Shown here piece after piece: positions 21,670-32,932 of a stretch of DNA of 64,000 bases. Origin of the DNA: Vermamoeba vermiformis (taxonomy: Eukaryota; Tubulinea; Echinamoebida); the NCBI GenBank assembly GCA_045837725.1, contig JBEWZL010000013.1, positions 1 through 64,000 on the forward strand. Reading direction: 5' to 3'. Under the pieces are notes generated by a model that saw only the letters and a list, made by a program, of their open reading frames with translations, made no database searches and had not been told where the DNA came from. Each line of letters begins with the position of its first letter. Positions within the stretch are counted from its first letter, which is position 1. The translations under genes and the position numbers were made by a program.

Positions 21670-23014
21670 TTACATCTTGCTGGGATCTTCTTCCTCGAGC
21701 TCGTCCTCCTCTTGATTCACCGCACCGTCGTTGATGAACCAGAAAAACTCGAACTTTTCCATCGGTGTCATGTCCTCTTCTTTCTTATCTTTGAACACAT
21801 CCAAATACGATTGGTCGAGTGTCGGATCGGCCAGTTGTTTATCGAGAATTGCTGTCTGCTCGTGGATCACCTTTTCAATTTGATCGTGCAACGCGTAGTG
21901 CTTATTGCGCACGAGCCAAAACAACCGCTGAAAACTCTTCTTGGCAAAAGAGTGCTTCTTTAGCTCGGTGTAGATAAGCCCGAGGGAGAGCCACGAGTCG
22001 GTCAGCTGTACATTGATTTGAATACTCTTTTGAAAGCCTTCCAAACAGTCTAGTAAAATACATGTCAGACTCGATGAGGCTGCGAATTATGGCTTACCAA
22101 GCAAGGGCCTCTTGAGTTTCCATCTCAGCGATGAATATATATTCCAATAATTAGCGTCGTCCTTGAAATCAATAGTCTGAAACAACACAGTGTCAGTTAC
22201 GTTCGCGCGCTACTTGCGATCGACTTACGAGTGCTTCAAAATAGTCTACTGCAACGTCGATAGCGCCTAGTTGCATTAGACACCGAGCAATAGACTCTTC
22301 AACCTCACGTCGGGTCATCACGTGGAACTGAACTCCGCTCTTGTCCTGCTTTGCCTTCTTCTTGTGTGGATCTTCAATAGTCTTCTGTTGCTTGGCCTCT
22401 TCTTCCACGGGCTCGAACTCGCCTTTTAAATCTTCGCCCGCGAGCCTCTTTTTAATGTACACTTTCAAGCCGTCAATGATTTCACTGCGTGTGGGTGGCT
22501 GCTTGAGGTTGACAGGGAACTCGTACTTGAGCATTTGCACGACATTCTTTGCGCTAATCAAGAGGAGATTGGCGTACGCGAATAACGCTTCGTCGTATTG
22601 CTTTTTGTAGTACAGCCAGTCACATCGTGCTTTTAGGACTTGATAGCGCTTCTTGAACGAGCGCACGCTGTTGACGTTTGGATCTTGATACCACTAGAAC
22701 AAGTTATTAGTATTTTTTATTATTAATAATGATTATTAAGCGTCTAAAGGCGACCAATTGGGACGAAGCCTCGAGCTAGACGGCAATTAAAAATTCAGGA
22801 TCTGATCAAGAATTGTGTTTCGAGCGAGTGCGGCCAATGAATGTACAATTGGCACGTTATAATTAATTTTCGTAGATTGAAATATTACCAAATAATAGTC
22901 GATCTTCGCATCTTCCTTGTCGTTAATTCTGTTCGAAGGACCCTTTGCAACGTCAGGAAATAAGTCTTGAACGAAATCCCCAAAAGTAAAAGGGAAGTCT
23001 CCTCCCTCGCTCAT
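21670..23014 (-). CDS. TPR-repeat protein, C8orf76-like
   Basis: Several exons encode about 340 residues from ATG 23014 (MSEGGDFPFTFGDFVQDLFPD) to a very acidic end (NQEEDELEEEDPSKM). The body is helical, with TPR-like pairs: LKARCDWLYYKKQYDEALFA, then VEESIARCLMQLGAIDVAVD and SIQINVQLTDSWLSLGLIYT. A charged linker near 22330-22450 (EEEAKQQKTIEDPHKKKAKQ) splits the repeats. The order W-Y-x-D, then an EALF.Y motif, then R..VEE..ARCL..LG, recalls the animal protein C8orf76, whose function is poorly known. That assignment is tentative; the TPR nature is fairly clear. The 3' end lies only 29 bases from the end of the convergent hydroxylase gene. Confidence 0.65.
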
Positions 23015-23823
23015 GGTTCTGTGGTTGTGAGCGTCGTAGGATCAATCTTGAATAATAAATTGGTTTCAAAAAGCAAGGGAAGCCTACGACATTACTCGCC
23101 CACACAAACAACTACTAACAATTTACATATATAATATTTCAGTGCGATTATTAAGCTTTCTGTTGTGTCGCGGACCGGCAAGTCAATTTCCAAAAGCGGA
23201 TGACCACAACTATCAAAGAATCTGCCTATCTGGGTTGTTACTCGCGCAATTAGTATCAAAGGGTAGTAATATAAGGAAAATAACATAAGTTGACGTGTTG
23301 TTCCCTTGAACATTCGTGAGGTTAAAGAAGATTTTTTTGTTACCGTTTTGTTTGAGTTTGTGTGCGAGTATAGAACAACACCTCAGCCCTTTTATCACAG
23401 CACAAACACTACTTGTATTATTAGTCAGATTTGTATATTACTCTATTTATTATCTCTTAAAACTGAAGGTAACGTTTAGATTTTAAAATGCATCTAACGT
23501 ATAAAATTCTATTTACGCCGGTATTGCTTATTTAGAGTCAATATGATACTAATAACTATGGTTTAATTGTATATTAAATTATACAGAGGGTGTAGTAAAT
23601 TTTGGACTCCACCGTATATTAAATCTGCACCTCCAAATAATCTTTTCAGCTAAATGAAATTCCCTCAAGTAAATAAATAATACATAATACAATAAGCATT
23701 ATTCGTTGCATTATACGTCCAATTCACTATTAATAACCTCTTTTTGTATTATTAAATAACCGTTAAAATTGCATTCACTCGATCAGTTTCATTTCTAACC
23801 TGTTTTTATACGCTAGTTAAACA
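23015..23823. other. Divergent intergenic region, AT-rich
   Basis: About 800 bases without a supported gene, upstream of both the TPR gene and CYRI. One minus-strand frame of 73 codons (23092-23313) begins with ATG but has no recognisable content. AGCACAAACACTACTTG near 23398 is one of several CA-rich stretches found upstream of genes here. From 23420 on the sequence is strongly AT-rich. Confidence 0.4.
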
Positions 23824-26154
23824 ATGGGTTGTACAAGCTCATCTGCTAAAGCACCAACGATTGCCCTCGAGATTGAAAGTAAGTTTATATCAAATCGGCT
23901 CAGATTCCACCAGCGATCAATGACACAGCGAGAAATGCACTTTTTTGGATTTTTATGACGAATTACAATCAAGTACAAATGCGTGTATCGATGCTATGGT
24001 ATTGGCAATTCCGTAGTAATTGCTAAATGGAGTCGACCCGATCAACCTCAACCAGCGTCTTGCTGCGAGATTGCCAGTACTACTCGACGCGCAATTTTAC
24101 TGATTATTTACAAGACGATAATTCCTCAAATTTGGCGTTTTTTTGAGGCTCAAGCGAGCGCGGAGTTACTAGCTGGATCCAACAGCCACCACATTTTATC
24201 TGATGCTTACTTTTGCTTTTAATTTATTTAAACGAAGCCCAATGAACTAACTTGAATTTCTCATTTCAGAATCTGTCGAGCCTCACTCAGAAGAAGAGCG
24301 ACAAGTCTTCGAGATGGTCGCTCCCGTTATGGAAAGGAGTCCAAAGGTTTTGAATGCACTAATAGAATACACTGGTTGCGAAGACCCTATCAGGAAGGTA
24401 CGTACCCGGTTTGCGTTCAATTTAGCCGCCGTATCTCGAACCGCGAGCTGCACAACGGCTATTTTTATTTTCGGTCAAATTCTTGCGCAAAATCTTTTTT
24501 TGTTCTCCCCTCTGCTCTGCCTCCTTTTGGAGCAGCATCTTTCATTTAATATTTCATCCTCGGTCTCGAGAACATTAATCTAAGCAAATCTTGTTCAGGC
24601 ACTCGGTGATCCAAGCCCGGAGAACGACAAGATCGCTTGGAACGCTGTCCGCAAAAATGTAGATATCCTCTATCAGTTCTACGCCCACTCTCAAGAATTA
24701 GGTACGTGTAATGAACATTCAAATAATTTTTTAGGCTTTTTAGAATATTTTTTTGCAATTACAAATCCACGATCAACAAGATCTAACCCAAGTTTACAGA
24801 GCACATCTTCCCCAAGTTGCTTGTTGCCCTTTGCGACGGTGATGCTTCACACAATATTGCTTCCAATCAAGTAAGTGCTCAAGGAACGCCTGGAGAGTTG
24901 GGTATTAACATCTGGTCCGTAGGCACTTGTAAAACAGTTCGCTGAAGTTCTTAGCTTTGGCTTCCGCTTCGACGAAAGCAAGGTAATATCACCTCACCCA
25001 ATTCATACGAAACAGAGACCTGACATAACCTTGACAGATGGTCAAGCCTGCCATCCAGAACGACTTTTCTTACTACCGTCGTGTGTTGACCAGAATGCGC
25101 GCAGCTCAGCGTATGGGAACTGTAAGTTAATGCCTCATTGTAGCTCGTGCGTTTCGTGGTCTAATCAGAATTGTAGAAAAAGCCAATTGAAGAAGACGAA
25201 GAGAAGGAGGAAGACCACATCAAGGTTGACGAAGAGTTGGCCAACAAAATTTCATTGTTCTTTGCCTATCCTACACCGATGATGAAAGTCCTGATTGATA
25301 CCACAACGGTAAGTTACCAGATCCGATCGGTTCGACGCCATAAGTAATAGCGCGTGCGCGAACCTTTTACAACTTTTGGTCGGGTTATCTTGGGCGAGGC
25401 AACTCGTCTGAGAGATGTCCCTGCCTTATACACGAAAGGGAAATTACTTCATCGAATCCTATCTAGTTGCGCGCCTCTCTTATGGCGTCTGACTTCGTCT
25501 AGATTCGTATATCTTTTCTTTCTTGCCCTTATAGTTCATATTATTAATCTTTACGATGTAGTCATACGAAAGTGGCAAATACAATGACACTTTTAGCAAT
25601 GGTTTGGCCATGATTGCTAACTTGTGCTACAGCAAGATTAACGATAGCCCGTAAGTATTTTCATCGTTAATTTTGGGCAATTCGAACAACTAGTCAATGA
25701 AGGGATGAATTTTTATACTTACGCTGATATCCCCATGATCAACACAATGGAATTCTGCTTTTCTGATCATTGACAATCTTTTTTTACCTTAATTACACGT
25801 TTCTTTATTGTCGGATTAGTTGCTAATATATTGCGATTAGGAATATGGATAAAGACAGTCAGTTGTTGTTGCTGTGCGCGATGACCGGTGCCATCATTTT
25901 GACCGATCACTTGCTGCACCCTCAGGGCGCTTTCCACAAAAAGTCTCCTATTATGGTACGTGCCTGTGACTCCCTTCAAATCGTCACGACCTCCTGTCTA
26001 ACTAATCGTGTCTCTTTAGATCAAGAACTGCATCCAGTGCTTGAAGAACGGAGTGCAACAACCCACCGACTTCTTGCTTAACTCAATCCGTTTCACTACC
26101 ATTCACTTAAACGAGCCTCAATCGATGCCCATTATCCAGAGAATGCTTGCTTAA
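23824..26154 (+). CDS. CYRI: CYRI (FAM49) Rac1-binding regulator of actin
   Basis: About eleven short exons encode a CYFIP-related Rac1 interactor of roughly 320 residues. Blocks matching animal CYRI-A/B in order: EEERQVFEMVAPVMERSP, AWNAVRKNVDILYQFYAHS, ALVKQFAEVLSFGFRFDE, PAIQNDFSYYRRVLTRMR (near 25035-25110, with the two Arg of the Rac-contacting helix), NKISLFFAYPTPMMKVLI, LLCAMTGAIILTDHLLHPQGAF, IKNCIQCLK, and LLNSIRFTTIHLNEP. The N-terminus MGCTSSS places Gly2 for myristoylation and Cys3 for possible palmitoylation. CYRI proteins bind active Rac and oppose the Scar/WAVE complex at the leading edge, in macropinocytosis and in phagocytosis. Large introns at 24400-24597 and 25312-25560 look open by chance. 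An AATAAAG signal sits near 26400. Confidence 0.93.
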
Positions 26155-26562
26155 GCGATGCCAACCAAACTTTTTGCGAACTTTCCCAACAACCCTTACC
26201 CTCATCCGTCCCAACTCTACTTGTTATTCTAGTGCCGGCTTCGTTGTCGACAAACCTCCCTTATTTATGGATCGATAGATCTTTTATCATCTTTTTGAAA
26301 CCTTACTATTAGCATTACGTACTTTATATTGAAAACAAAGTTTTTTTGGTTCTTGTTTGCTCGATCGAGCAAGAGAATGCTTGACTCTTTGTGTTTGTAA
26401 ATAAAGAAAAATCTTTATTAAAAGAACACTCGTTTCTCATTTCTTGTCTTTGACCTGCAAGACTTGCTGCGTAGTTGTAGATCCTTGTATTTTGTTAAAT
26501 TTCCTGTCACGAACACAACCACACTCCAGAGCGAGACCAACCTTTTACGTTTGAATACAAAC
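26155..26562. other. 3' untranslated/intergenic region after CYRI
   Basis: The 408 bases hold the probable CYRI 3' end, with TAAATAAAGAAAAATC near 26398, and the upstream region of the next gene. The latter contains CACGAACACAACCACACTCC at about 26510. No gene was seen. Confidence 0.4.
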
Positions 26563-27109
26563 ATGAGTAAGCGAAAGATAATAGCGGCTGTTCAGAAGGT
26601 ATGAAATGCATTTGAATAGACAGGCTGGTCGTGATACTAAAGAAGCAAATCCGCTTAGGTCGTCGATATGTCGTTACCTAAATGTATACAATCGAACTCA
26701 GAAGGCAAAGTAGTCGTTCAAATACTCGCGAAGCCCGGAGCAAAGCAATCTGCGATCACTGGTGAGTTTCTCGCGAAGCAAATTGGTTTACAGTCGCGCT
26801 AATATATATTCAATAATACAGATATAAGTGATGAAGGTGTTGGCGTCCAAATAGGTGCTCCGCCAAGGTAATTAGGATTTTCAATGAATTATTTTATGTC
26901 CAGCTCTCTTGGTAGTTTACTCATTGACTATTAGGGACGGCGAAGCAAATGAAGAATTAATCGATTTTATGTCTGGAATATTAAATCTGAAAAAGAGAAG
27001 CGTTACACTGGACAAAGGAGGCAAATCTCGTTCGAAGCTTCTAGTTGTCAGTGATACAACTGCAGAAGACGTTTACGAGAAGATCAAAAAGCAAGTTAAC
27101 GGCGAATAA
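26563..27109 (+). CDS. DUF167/YggU-family small protein (C15orf40-like)
   Basis: Four small exons encode about 115 residues. After MSKRKIIAAVQK the DUF167 fold is recognisable: VVVQILAKPGAKQSAIT, VGVQIGAPPR, DGEANEELIDFMSGILNL, and KKRSVTLDKGGKSRSKLLVV. This matches bacterial YggU and animal C15orf40, which share the P-G-A/S-K and G-x-A-N motifs and have no firmly established function. The ribosome-sized compact fold occupies the whole protein, with no added domains. The intron before DGEAN is in frame. The gene reads in the same direction as its neighbours. Confidence 0.88.
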
Positions 27110-27393
27110 TCAATTCAATCAATACAGTAATCTTTCAAGCTCGTTCACGGATCGGCATCCAACCAAATTTGTTAATCGTTCAAGCGCCCTGCAAACGCTA
27201 GAATTCCCAAGTTGGTTGGAGAGATATTTGCTGTCATTTGGCTGTTGTCCGGACTTCCACATTATTTCACTGAAAGACATCGACTATTCATGAAAATTCC
27301 GTTCACCAAATAAAACATTTCAGGACACTTAGCCCATTCCACAAGATAGTATTGAAGGTACTACAACATACTTAATTAATATTTAATCTACGA

Positions 27394-28762
27394 ATGGATC
27401 TTTTGCGCAAGTACAAGGTTGATGAGCACTTCCCTGCTCCTGGCATCGAGCATCTCGTGACCATTGGCGGTGATACGCCGATTTCGGATGCCCTTAAGGT
27501 AATTTTCATTTAGTCCGAAAATTTTTGACTATGGAGAGCTCTTTGCTTATCTCCAAATTTTTCTTTAATTTTTTTGAAATTTTCGGCTTTGATCCATCTC
27601 TTTTCCCTACTAATGTAAATTAGCTCATGGTTGGAAGAAATATTTTATCAGTTCCAGTCATTTCCTCAACAGATCAAGGTTAGTTCAGTCGATCGAATCG
27701 ACGCATAATTATATTTATATTGTCTGATGAATTTTGATTAGGACGCAAAATTGGCCTCATCGATATGACTGATATTGTCAAGTATATTTTGGACGTTGTT
27801 CAAAAGGAAGAATTGACTGATGAGAACTTCGAGGCATTTATGGAGCACAGAGGCGATATTTTTCGTTCGGCCTCCGCAGAGAAGGTTGGCAGTAAGTACT
27901 AACACAAGTGCGATAAAAAGAGAATACGTAAAACTGACCTATTCTGCCAGATTTGAGCAAGAACAACCCGTGCGTCGCTGTAAGCTCTGGATCTAACTTA
28001 GCTGATGTTGCACACGTAAGTCAGACCTTGCTGCGATTTACCATCACACATCGCTAACATGCGAGATTAAAATAGATCCTCGCTGAGCACGGTGTACATC
28101 GTATTCCAGTCGTGAACAGAAATGGTGATGTCGTCAATTTGATTACTCAATCGACAGTAGTCGTACGTGCATTGAAACGAAAGTCTAATTTAAGCAATTA
28201 CTAACGCTTAGCTAATAATAGGAACTGCTTGCCAAGCACGTTGATTCATTAGGTTCAGTTGTTAGCGATACTTTACACGAACTTCAAATGGGTTACAAGC
28301 CAGTCATTTCTATTCTCAAAGACAACAAAGTTATCGAAGCATTTGCTTTGATGGTCAAATTTGTAAGTATATGTATTCTAATGTGCCTTCATTTGGGACG
28401 ATCTAATTGTGCTCGTCTTGTAGAGAATCAGTGCAGTTTGCATTGTGGACAACACTCACAGCTTTGTTGGCAATATCAGCGTTAAGGACATTCAGGCCCT
28501 CACTCGGGAGAAGAATTTGATGAAGTACTTGTTCATGGATGCGCACGAGTTCGTCAAGGAGATCCGACACGAGATTCCTACTGACTCGTTGACTATTCAA
28601 CCCTCAAGTACGATTGCCACAGCTCTTGCTCGATTGCACGCTAACAAAGTGCATCGATTGTACGTCGTTAATGCGGACAAACAGATCGTCGGAGTTGTTT
28701 CTCTGCGAGATGTTTTATCTTTGTTCGCAGCTAGAGATTCAAAGAAATCCCATCAGCATTAA
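27394..28762 (+). CDS. Four-CBS-domain protein (AMPK-gamma/SDS23-like)
   Basis: Eight exons encode about 330 residues beginning MDLLRKYKVDEHFPAPGIEH. Two Bateman pairs can be read: ISDALKLMVGRNILSVPVI with GLIDMTDIVKYIL; PCVAVSSGSNLADVAHILAE with HRIPVVNRNGDVVNLIT; VIEAFALMVKFRISAVCIVD with FVGNISVKDIQALT; and IATALARLHANKVHRLYVVN with IVGVVSLRDVL. Four CBS motifs in a row without other domains resemble the gamma subunit of AMP-activated kinase and fungal SDS23, which sense adenine nucleotides or regulate phosphatases. The pseudosubstrate and arginine features that separate AMPK-gamma from SDS23 could not be judged by eye. A glycogen-binding AMPK-beta-like module lies about 3 kb downstream. 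Confidence 0.85.
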
Positions 28763-28869
28763 TTTATGATTATGTAGCATTATAGTAAATAAAAACAATA
28801 CGAAAAATCAGTAATTGGTGGGTTTGTCTCTTGTTGTCAAATTTTTATCATTATTTATTTGCTTGTAAA

Positions 28870-29422
28870 ATGGAGAGCGACGAAGCTCACAATGCAGCAG
28901 CCGTCAAAAGCGAAAATGAGTCTGTAGAAAGTCAATTGAGCGGTACAAGTGGCGATGAGAAGGAGACAACAACAACCGTGCCAAATCTCCAGCGAGATGA
29001 AGAAGACGTCGACACAGAATACGTAAATATAGGTAAAAAAAATCGGATAATTATAGTTTATAATAGGCATATTGCAGGCAAGCAAAGTGAAGCTAATTTT
29101 AATTTTTAGGTTATTATAATTGGCTAGCGTTGAGACAAAATTGGAAAACACCTGCCCCTGGTTGGAAACCAACACCAAAAAAGTAATTATAATTTTACGT
29201 AATTTTACATGCGATCTAACAAACTTATTTTCTTTAGACACGTAGATGCGTCAAAAATTTACGAAGAAATGCAAAGTCACGGTAGTGTATCTCAACGAGT
29301 GCCATTAAGCGATTTCGTGCAAGTAGTATTCGAAATATGGGGTAATTATTGTCTGAAATTGTCGAAGGTCGATCGAATTCTAATGTATTTCTTCACTCAC
29401 AGAAACTGAAGGCTTTAATTAA
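28870..29422 (+). CDS. DUF4050 (Gag1-like clamp) domain protein
   Basis: Four exons encode about 120 residues. The N-terminal third is acidic and low in complexity (SENESVESQLSGTSGDEKET). The conserved part reads YYNWLALRQNWKTPAPGWKP, then HVDASKIYEEM, then VPLSDFVQVVFEIWETEGF, ending at TAA 29422 after a last micro-exon that completes WE-TEGFN. The L..R..W and PLS..V..W/WE-x-E-G pattern is that of the DUF4050 (Gag1-like clamp) family of fungi, plants and protists, for which no biochemical role is settled. Without the last intron (29342-29402) the frame would end elsewhere, so the splice supports the call. Confidence 0.7.
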
Positions 29423-29564
29423 CAACCTGCTATTGTACGATTGTGTGATTGTAATTATTGTAAATAGAGCGTTATTACAACTGAAATCTTGCCTGTTGCG
29501 TGTTGGATGAGGAAGGTCAGGTAGGCGATAATTGTCGGACTGATAGCGAAAAAATTTTTGGGTT

Positions 29565-29610
29565 AGTGTCACCGTCGGGAATAGCGCGCCAGTGACACTT
29601 TTTTTTTTTT
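29565..29610 (+). ncRNA. Stem-loop followed by T12: possible Pol III transcript end
   Basis: AGTGTCAC at 29565-29572 pairs perfectly with GTGACACT at 29592-29599, enclosing an 18-base GC-rich loop. A run of twelve T (29599-29610) follows directly. A hairpin plus long T-run is how RNA polymerase III transcripts often end. No A-box, B-box or upstream element was recognised. The feature also lies only about 50 bases before the ATG of the next gene, so it might instead be a 5' regulatory structure. Confidence 0.3.
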
Positions 29611-29660
29611 GCTATTTGTAGCTACCTTTCAAGTTGTGACATTAAAACAAACGAACACAA

Positions 29661-30464
29661 ATGCCAGGCTTTTGCAACACTCTACCTAACATCGTCATTA
29701 TTGGCGGTATATTCATCGTCGTTGGCATCGTATTGCTTGCTGTCGGTGGATCTTCCAACTCTTTCTTCTGTGGTGCCACTTGTGACGCCATTTGTCCCAA
29801 CAATAACTTCTACACCAACGCCGACGGAGACTATCGTTGTTCTAATTGCATCTATTACAACGGCGCATGCGAGACTATAACAGTAACGAAGCAAATGTAC
29901 GCAGTTTATTCCTCACTGACTGCGATCGGAGCGCTAATGCTTGGGTTTGCGGTGCTAATTTCGTTCGTAAAGCTACTCAAGTTGCTGCAAAAAGTCACTA
30001 TTGATACGAGCAAGAAGAATAATGTCACTTTAATCTTATTTTTCGTGTTGTTGGTGCTCGGTGTTATGTTTTTTGTGATCCGTTTCAATGCACCGGGAAT
30101 CGCCTGTCAATCTGTGTGTGATCCAGAGTGCGCAACACGAGGCAGCTCAAGGTTAGTTTACCATTACATAGCTATCCGTTAATATTCGTATCTTAGGTAC
30201 CGAACTCTTGGTTGGTATGCGGTCGTTGAATTTGATGGCAAAGATGTGGACTGCAGTACCTGTTTTTACTCCAGTAGTGGATCATGCACAACACTTTCAG
30301 CAACAACGGAGGCGGTAGTCGTTGCGCAAGCAGGCTTGGGCCTCGGAATCCCGTTCACTGTCCTGGGCGGAATTTTTGGTGTGATCTGGCTCATTCGGGC
30401 TGTGGTCATGCCTACGAAGAGCGGAGCTACTACCGCTAAGCCTAAGTCGACAACGCAGGCTTAG
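29661..30464 (+). CDS. Four-transmembrane protein with two Cys-rich loops, family unknown
   Basis: Two exons encode about 250 residues. Four hydrophobic helices are visible: IVIIGGIFIVVGIVLLAVGG, YAVYSSLTAIGALMLGFAVL, LILFFVLLVLGVMFFVI and AGLGLGIPFTVLGGIFGVIW. The two extracytoplasmic loops are alike: FFCGATCDAICPNNN...CSNCIYYNGACETIT, and IACQSVCDPECATRG...CSTCFYSSSGSCTTLS. Each has a C-x3-C-x3-C cluster followed by C-(S)-x-C-x-Y...C. The protein therefore looks like an internal duplication of a helix-loop-helix unit. The tail is basic and Thr/Ser-rich. It has a tetraspanin-like layout but lacks the CCG motif, so tetraspanin is not claimed. A CAATAAAAAG signal lies near 30515. Confidence 0.7.
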
Positions 30465-30762
30465 TTAAGTCACAGCATTGTTAGTTCAGAAGGAAGTCCT
30501 TTTTTGTAGTCAATAAAAAGAATTCTTCGCTGTAACCGCGCAGTATTTGCATAAAAAAGATGCAATATTGTATCTTAAATATGGATAGATGCACTCGGGC
30601 AGTATAATAAGGCGGCTCATTGGCGCCGTGCTAATTTTGGGGGCCATTTAAAAAAGTGATTTTTGTAACGTGGCGGCTACTTGCCGACCTTGTTGCAATA
30701 AAAATCAGCTGACTCCAAACCATTATTTGCGATTTAATTCAAGGACAATCAACACCACTTCT

Positions 30763-31461
30763 ATGTCCAAGTTATTAATTTCGCTGCTATTTGTTGTTGC
30801 ATTTGTCGCGTGTGCCTCTGGCGAGCAGCACTTGCGCTGGACTGTTTATCAAAACCAAGGCTGCCAAGGCCCTGAAGCCTGGTCTGCATTCATTCCGACC
30901 AAATGCACCGAGTTTAATTCGACATACCGCTACTACAGCTGCGAGAAAGACGTCATTTATCGCTACCATTGCGGATCTGATAAAGATTGTTCTTCTTGCA
31001 AGGTGATTTCCAACTACACGTCGGAGTGCAGTACGTTTTGACATAAATGATATGCGCCGTGGAACCCATTTTTTATTTATTAATAATAGTGATTCTATTC
31101 AGATTACATCTCGCAATATTCGTGCACAGACAAGGACTTTACCGATATTTATGGCCCGGATTCCCCTATTGAGTTCTACTACAAGCAACAGGATTGCAAA
31201 GGAGATCTGTACGGAACAATTGTCTACAATACTTCCGCGAAATATACGCAATGGGCCTCCTGCTCGAACGACCAATTTTACCTTCAAAACGCCACCTATT
31301 TGTGCGACGATTGTGCTACAAAGAAACCGATGGAGTGCACGTACGATCCGAAGAGTATGCTTGCCACTGAACGCTTCTGCGGCTGGCCTGGTGCTTCTAG
31401 CGATGCCTTTGTTTTATATTTAGGGTTTTACATTATTAGCTTCGTGACCTTGTTGGTGTAA
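30763..31461 (+). CDS. Small secreted Cys-rich protein with GPI-type tail
   Basis: Two exons encode about 210 residues. The signal peptide is MSKLLISLLFVVAFVACASG. The mature part has about sixteen cysteines in two similar halves: LRWTVYQNQGCQGPEAWSAF...CTEFNSTYRYYSC...CSSCKV, then FYYKQQDCKGDLYGTIVY...YTQWASC...LCDDCATKKPMEC. The protein is therefore a tandem duplication of a roughly 85-residue module, with several NxT/NxS glycosylation sites. It ends GASSDAFVLYLGFYIISFVTLLV, a likely GPI-attachment signal. No family was recognised. A frame-disrupting intron near 31031-31102 has standard borders. Confidence 0.7.
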
Positions 31462-31681
31462 TTGCGTCCATAGTCTTCACTTTAGACGATACTTTGACCA
31501 ATAAAGCGCTACTTTTGGGCTGTATGGATCAAAACTCAAAGAATAATATTATTTTGACATAGAGACAGCAATTTGACGCTTCAGCTGCTCCCTGAACGCG
31601 AGATCGCGGGAAAACTTCATTTTTGGTTATTATTTAGACGTTGCGCATTCAGTACGTATGTACGGCTAATATATTAATTTA

Positions 31682-32434
31682 TTACAAAGTAACGTCGATT
31701 TTGTTATTCACATTGCCATCAAAATCGTGTTCTACGGGTTTAGATCCGTCGTACCTCCATTCACCGTTAACAATAAATTTGTATCTAAAGCGTATTGTAA
31801 TTAGGACATATATTTCATATGTGAGGTATCAACCGAAGAATCTAGTGGATTTTAACGGCAAATTGATTTCATTAAAAAGTCTGAAACTTCGTTTTGGCGG
31901 TAGATCCGCTTGAAATAGTGTGTAACTTACTGATAATGACCAGGAGGAAGTTGAGTAACATATACAAAGTTGCCACTGGCTTTTTCGTGGGTCATAGCAA
32001 TTGTCTTCCAGCTAGTAAACGTTCCAGCAATATCGACTTTTGCGTTCGGATCTTTAGTATGAACCCACGAGAATTTAACAGGCACTCGGTCCTATTTACG
32101 AGGTATTAATATCGTCATGCCAATTATCTAGCGTTAACAGAATTTTCACAAAAAAATTGGATCTTGTTTAGAATTGGTCTTAAACTCGAATTTTATCGCA
32201 ATTATAGTCGCACAATATTCTAAAAATAATTTAAAAATTCATTTTAGTCGTGAAGCGAAATTATAGAATATTCTCGAAGAAACGCGGGAGATCGACGGTT
32301 AAGCCATAAAACCCTTTAAAATTTCTTAATATTGTTACTATTATACTTACAACATCCCGGCTGAAGAATGTCTCGGGTTCGTTAGCCACAACTCGCGGGC
32401 TTTTTAAAGATGAGCGGGGTGCCGAAGAGCTCAT
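31682..32434 (-). CDS. Stand-alone AMPK-beta-type glycogen-binding (CBM48) protein
   Basis: Three exons encode about 120 residues. After a Ser/Pro-rich start (MSSSAPRSSLKSPRVVANEP) nearly the whole protein is one CBM48 module: VPVKFSWVHTKDPNAKVDIA, GTFTSWKTIAMTH, FVYVTQLPPGHYQYKFIVNG, EWRYDGSKPVEHDFDGNVNN. The two tryptophans, the Y-K-F strand and the terminal G-N-x-N-N are those that contact glycogen in AMPK beta. The kinase-binding C-terminal domain of true beta subunits is absent. The protein may target a partner to storage polysaccharide. The long second intron (about 32100-32347) is AT-rich. Confidence 0.82.
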
Positions 32435-32598
32435 AGTTTGAAAGCGTAAGAAATACTAATATACAAAATAAATAAACGTAATATTACTGCTTCGTGTTAG
32501 TTACAAAGCAATAACAGTTGAAATAAACGGGACTGGGAGCATGTGACATTAAAAATTTCCGTTAATTTAGCGCTAAATTCAAACCGGTGTGAATATCA

Positions 32599-32835
32599 TT
32601 ATTGGATAGCCGTAGTATGCACTTTACATCGGCCATTGACGTTTAGCATTGAATCGACGTCGAAGACGTGCACGAAAGGATCGGATCTCTGATCGACAAG
32701 AAGGTGAATGTTGATACCATTAAATGGTCTCAATAAACCTGAACTACTCGAGTAATAGGCGCCACTACCAAAGATGACTTTTTGGTTCACAGAATGAGGG
32801 AATTTCAAGCGATTCAACGTGTCAGAACTTGACAT
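32599..32835 (-). CDS. Possible small ORF, 78 codons, unknown
   Basis: A minus-strand frame starting MSSSDTLNRLKFPHSVNQ and ending with TAG/TAA at 32599 has unbiased amino acid composition and a plausible ATG. It continues open further upstream on the opposite strand of the next gene's first exon. No family or signal was recognised. It may be chance; a neighbour's untranslated region is the main alternative. Confidence 0.25.
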   Translation of the reverse strand: MSSSDTLNRLKFPHSVNQKVIFGSGAYYSSSSGLLRPFNGINIHLLVDQRSDPFVHVFDVDSMLNVNGRCKVHTTAIQ

Positions 32836-32932
32836 GTCGTGGCCAAATAGTTTGGTTGCAATTAGTATTAATATTAAACGTGCTGCCAATTGCAATGCTG
32901 ATGATTTTATGCGAGATTGAATCAAGTTAAAT

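Noticed and set aside
23092-23313. Minus-strand 73-codon frame in the intergenic region before CYRI.
   Set aside because: It has an ATG but no family, signal or splice support. It is retained only as a remark in the intergenic entry.
29661-30464. Tetraspanin assignment for the four-span protein.
   Set aside because: The CCG motif and the large second loop of tetraspanins are missing, and the two loops are similar to each other instead.
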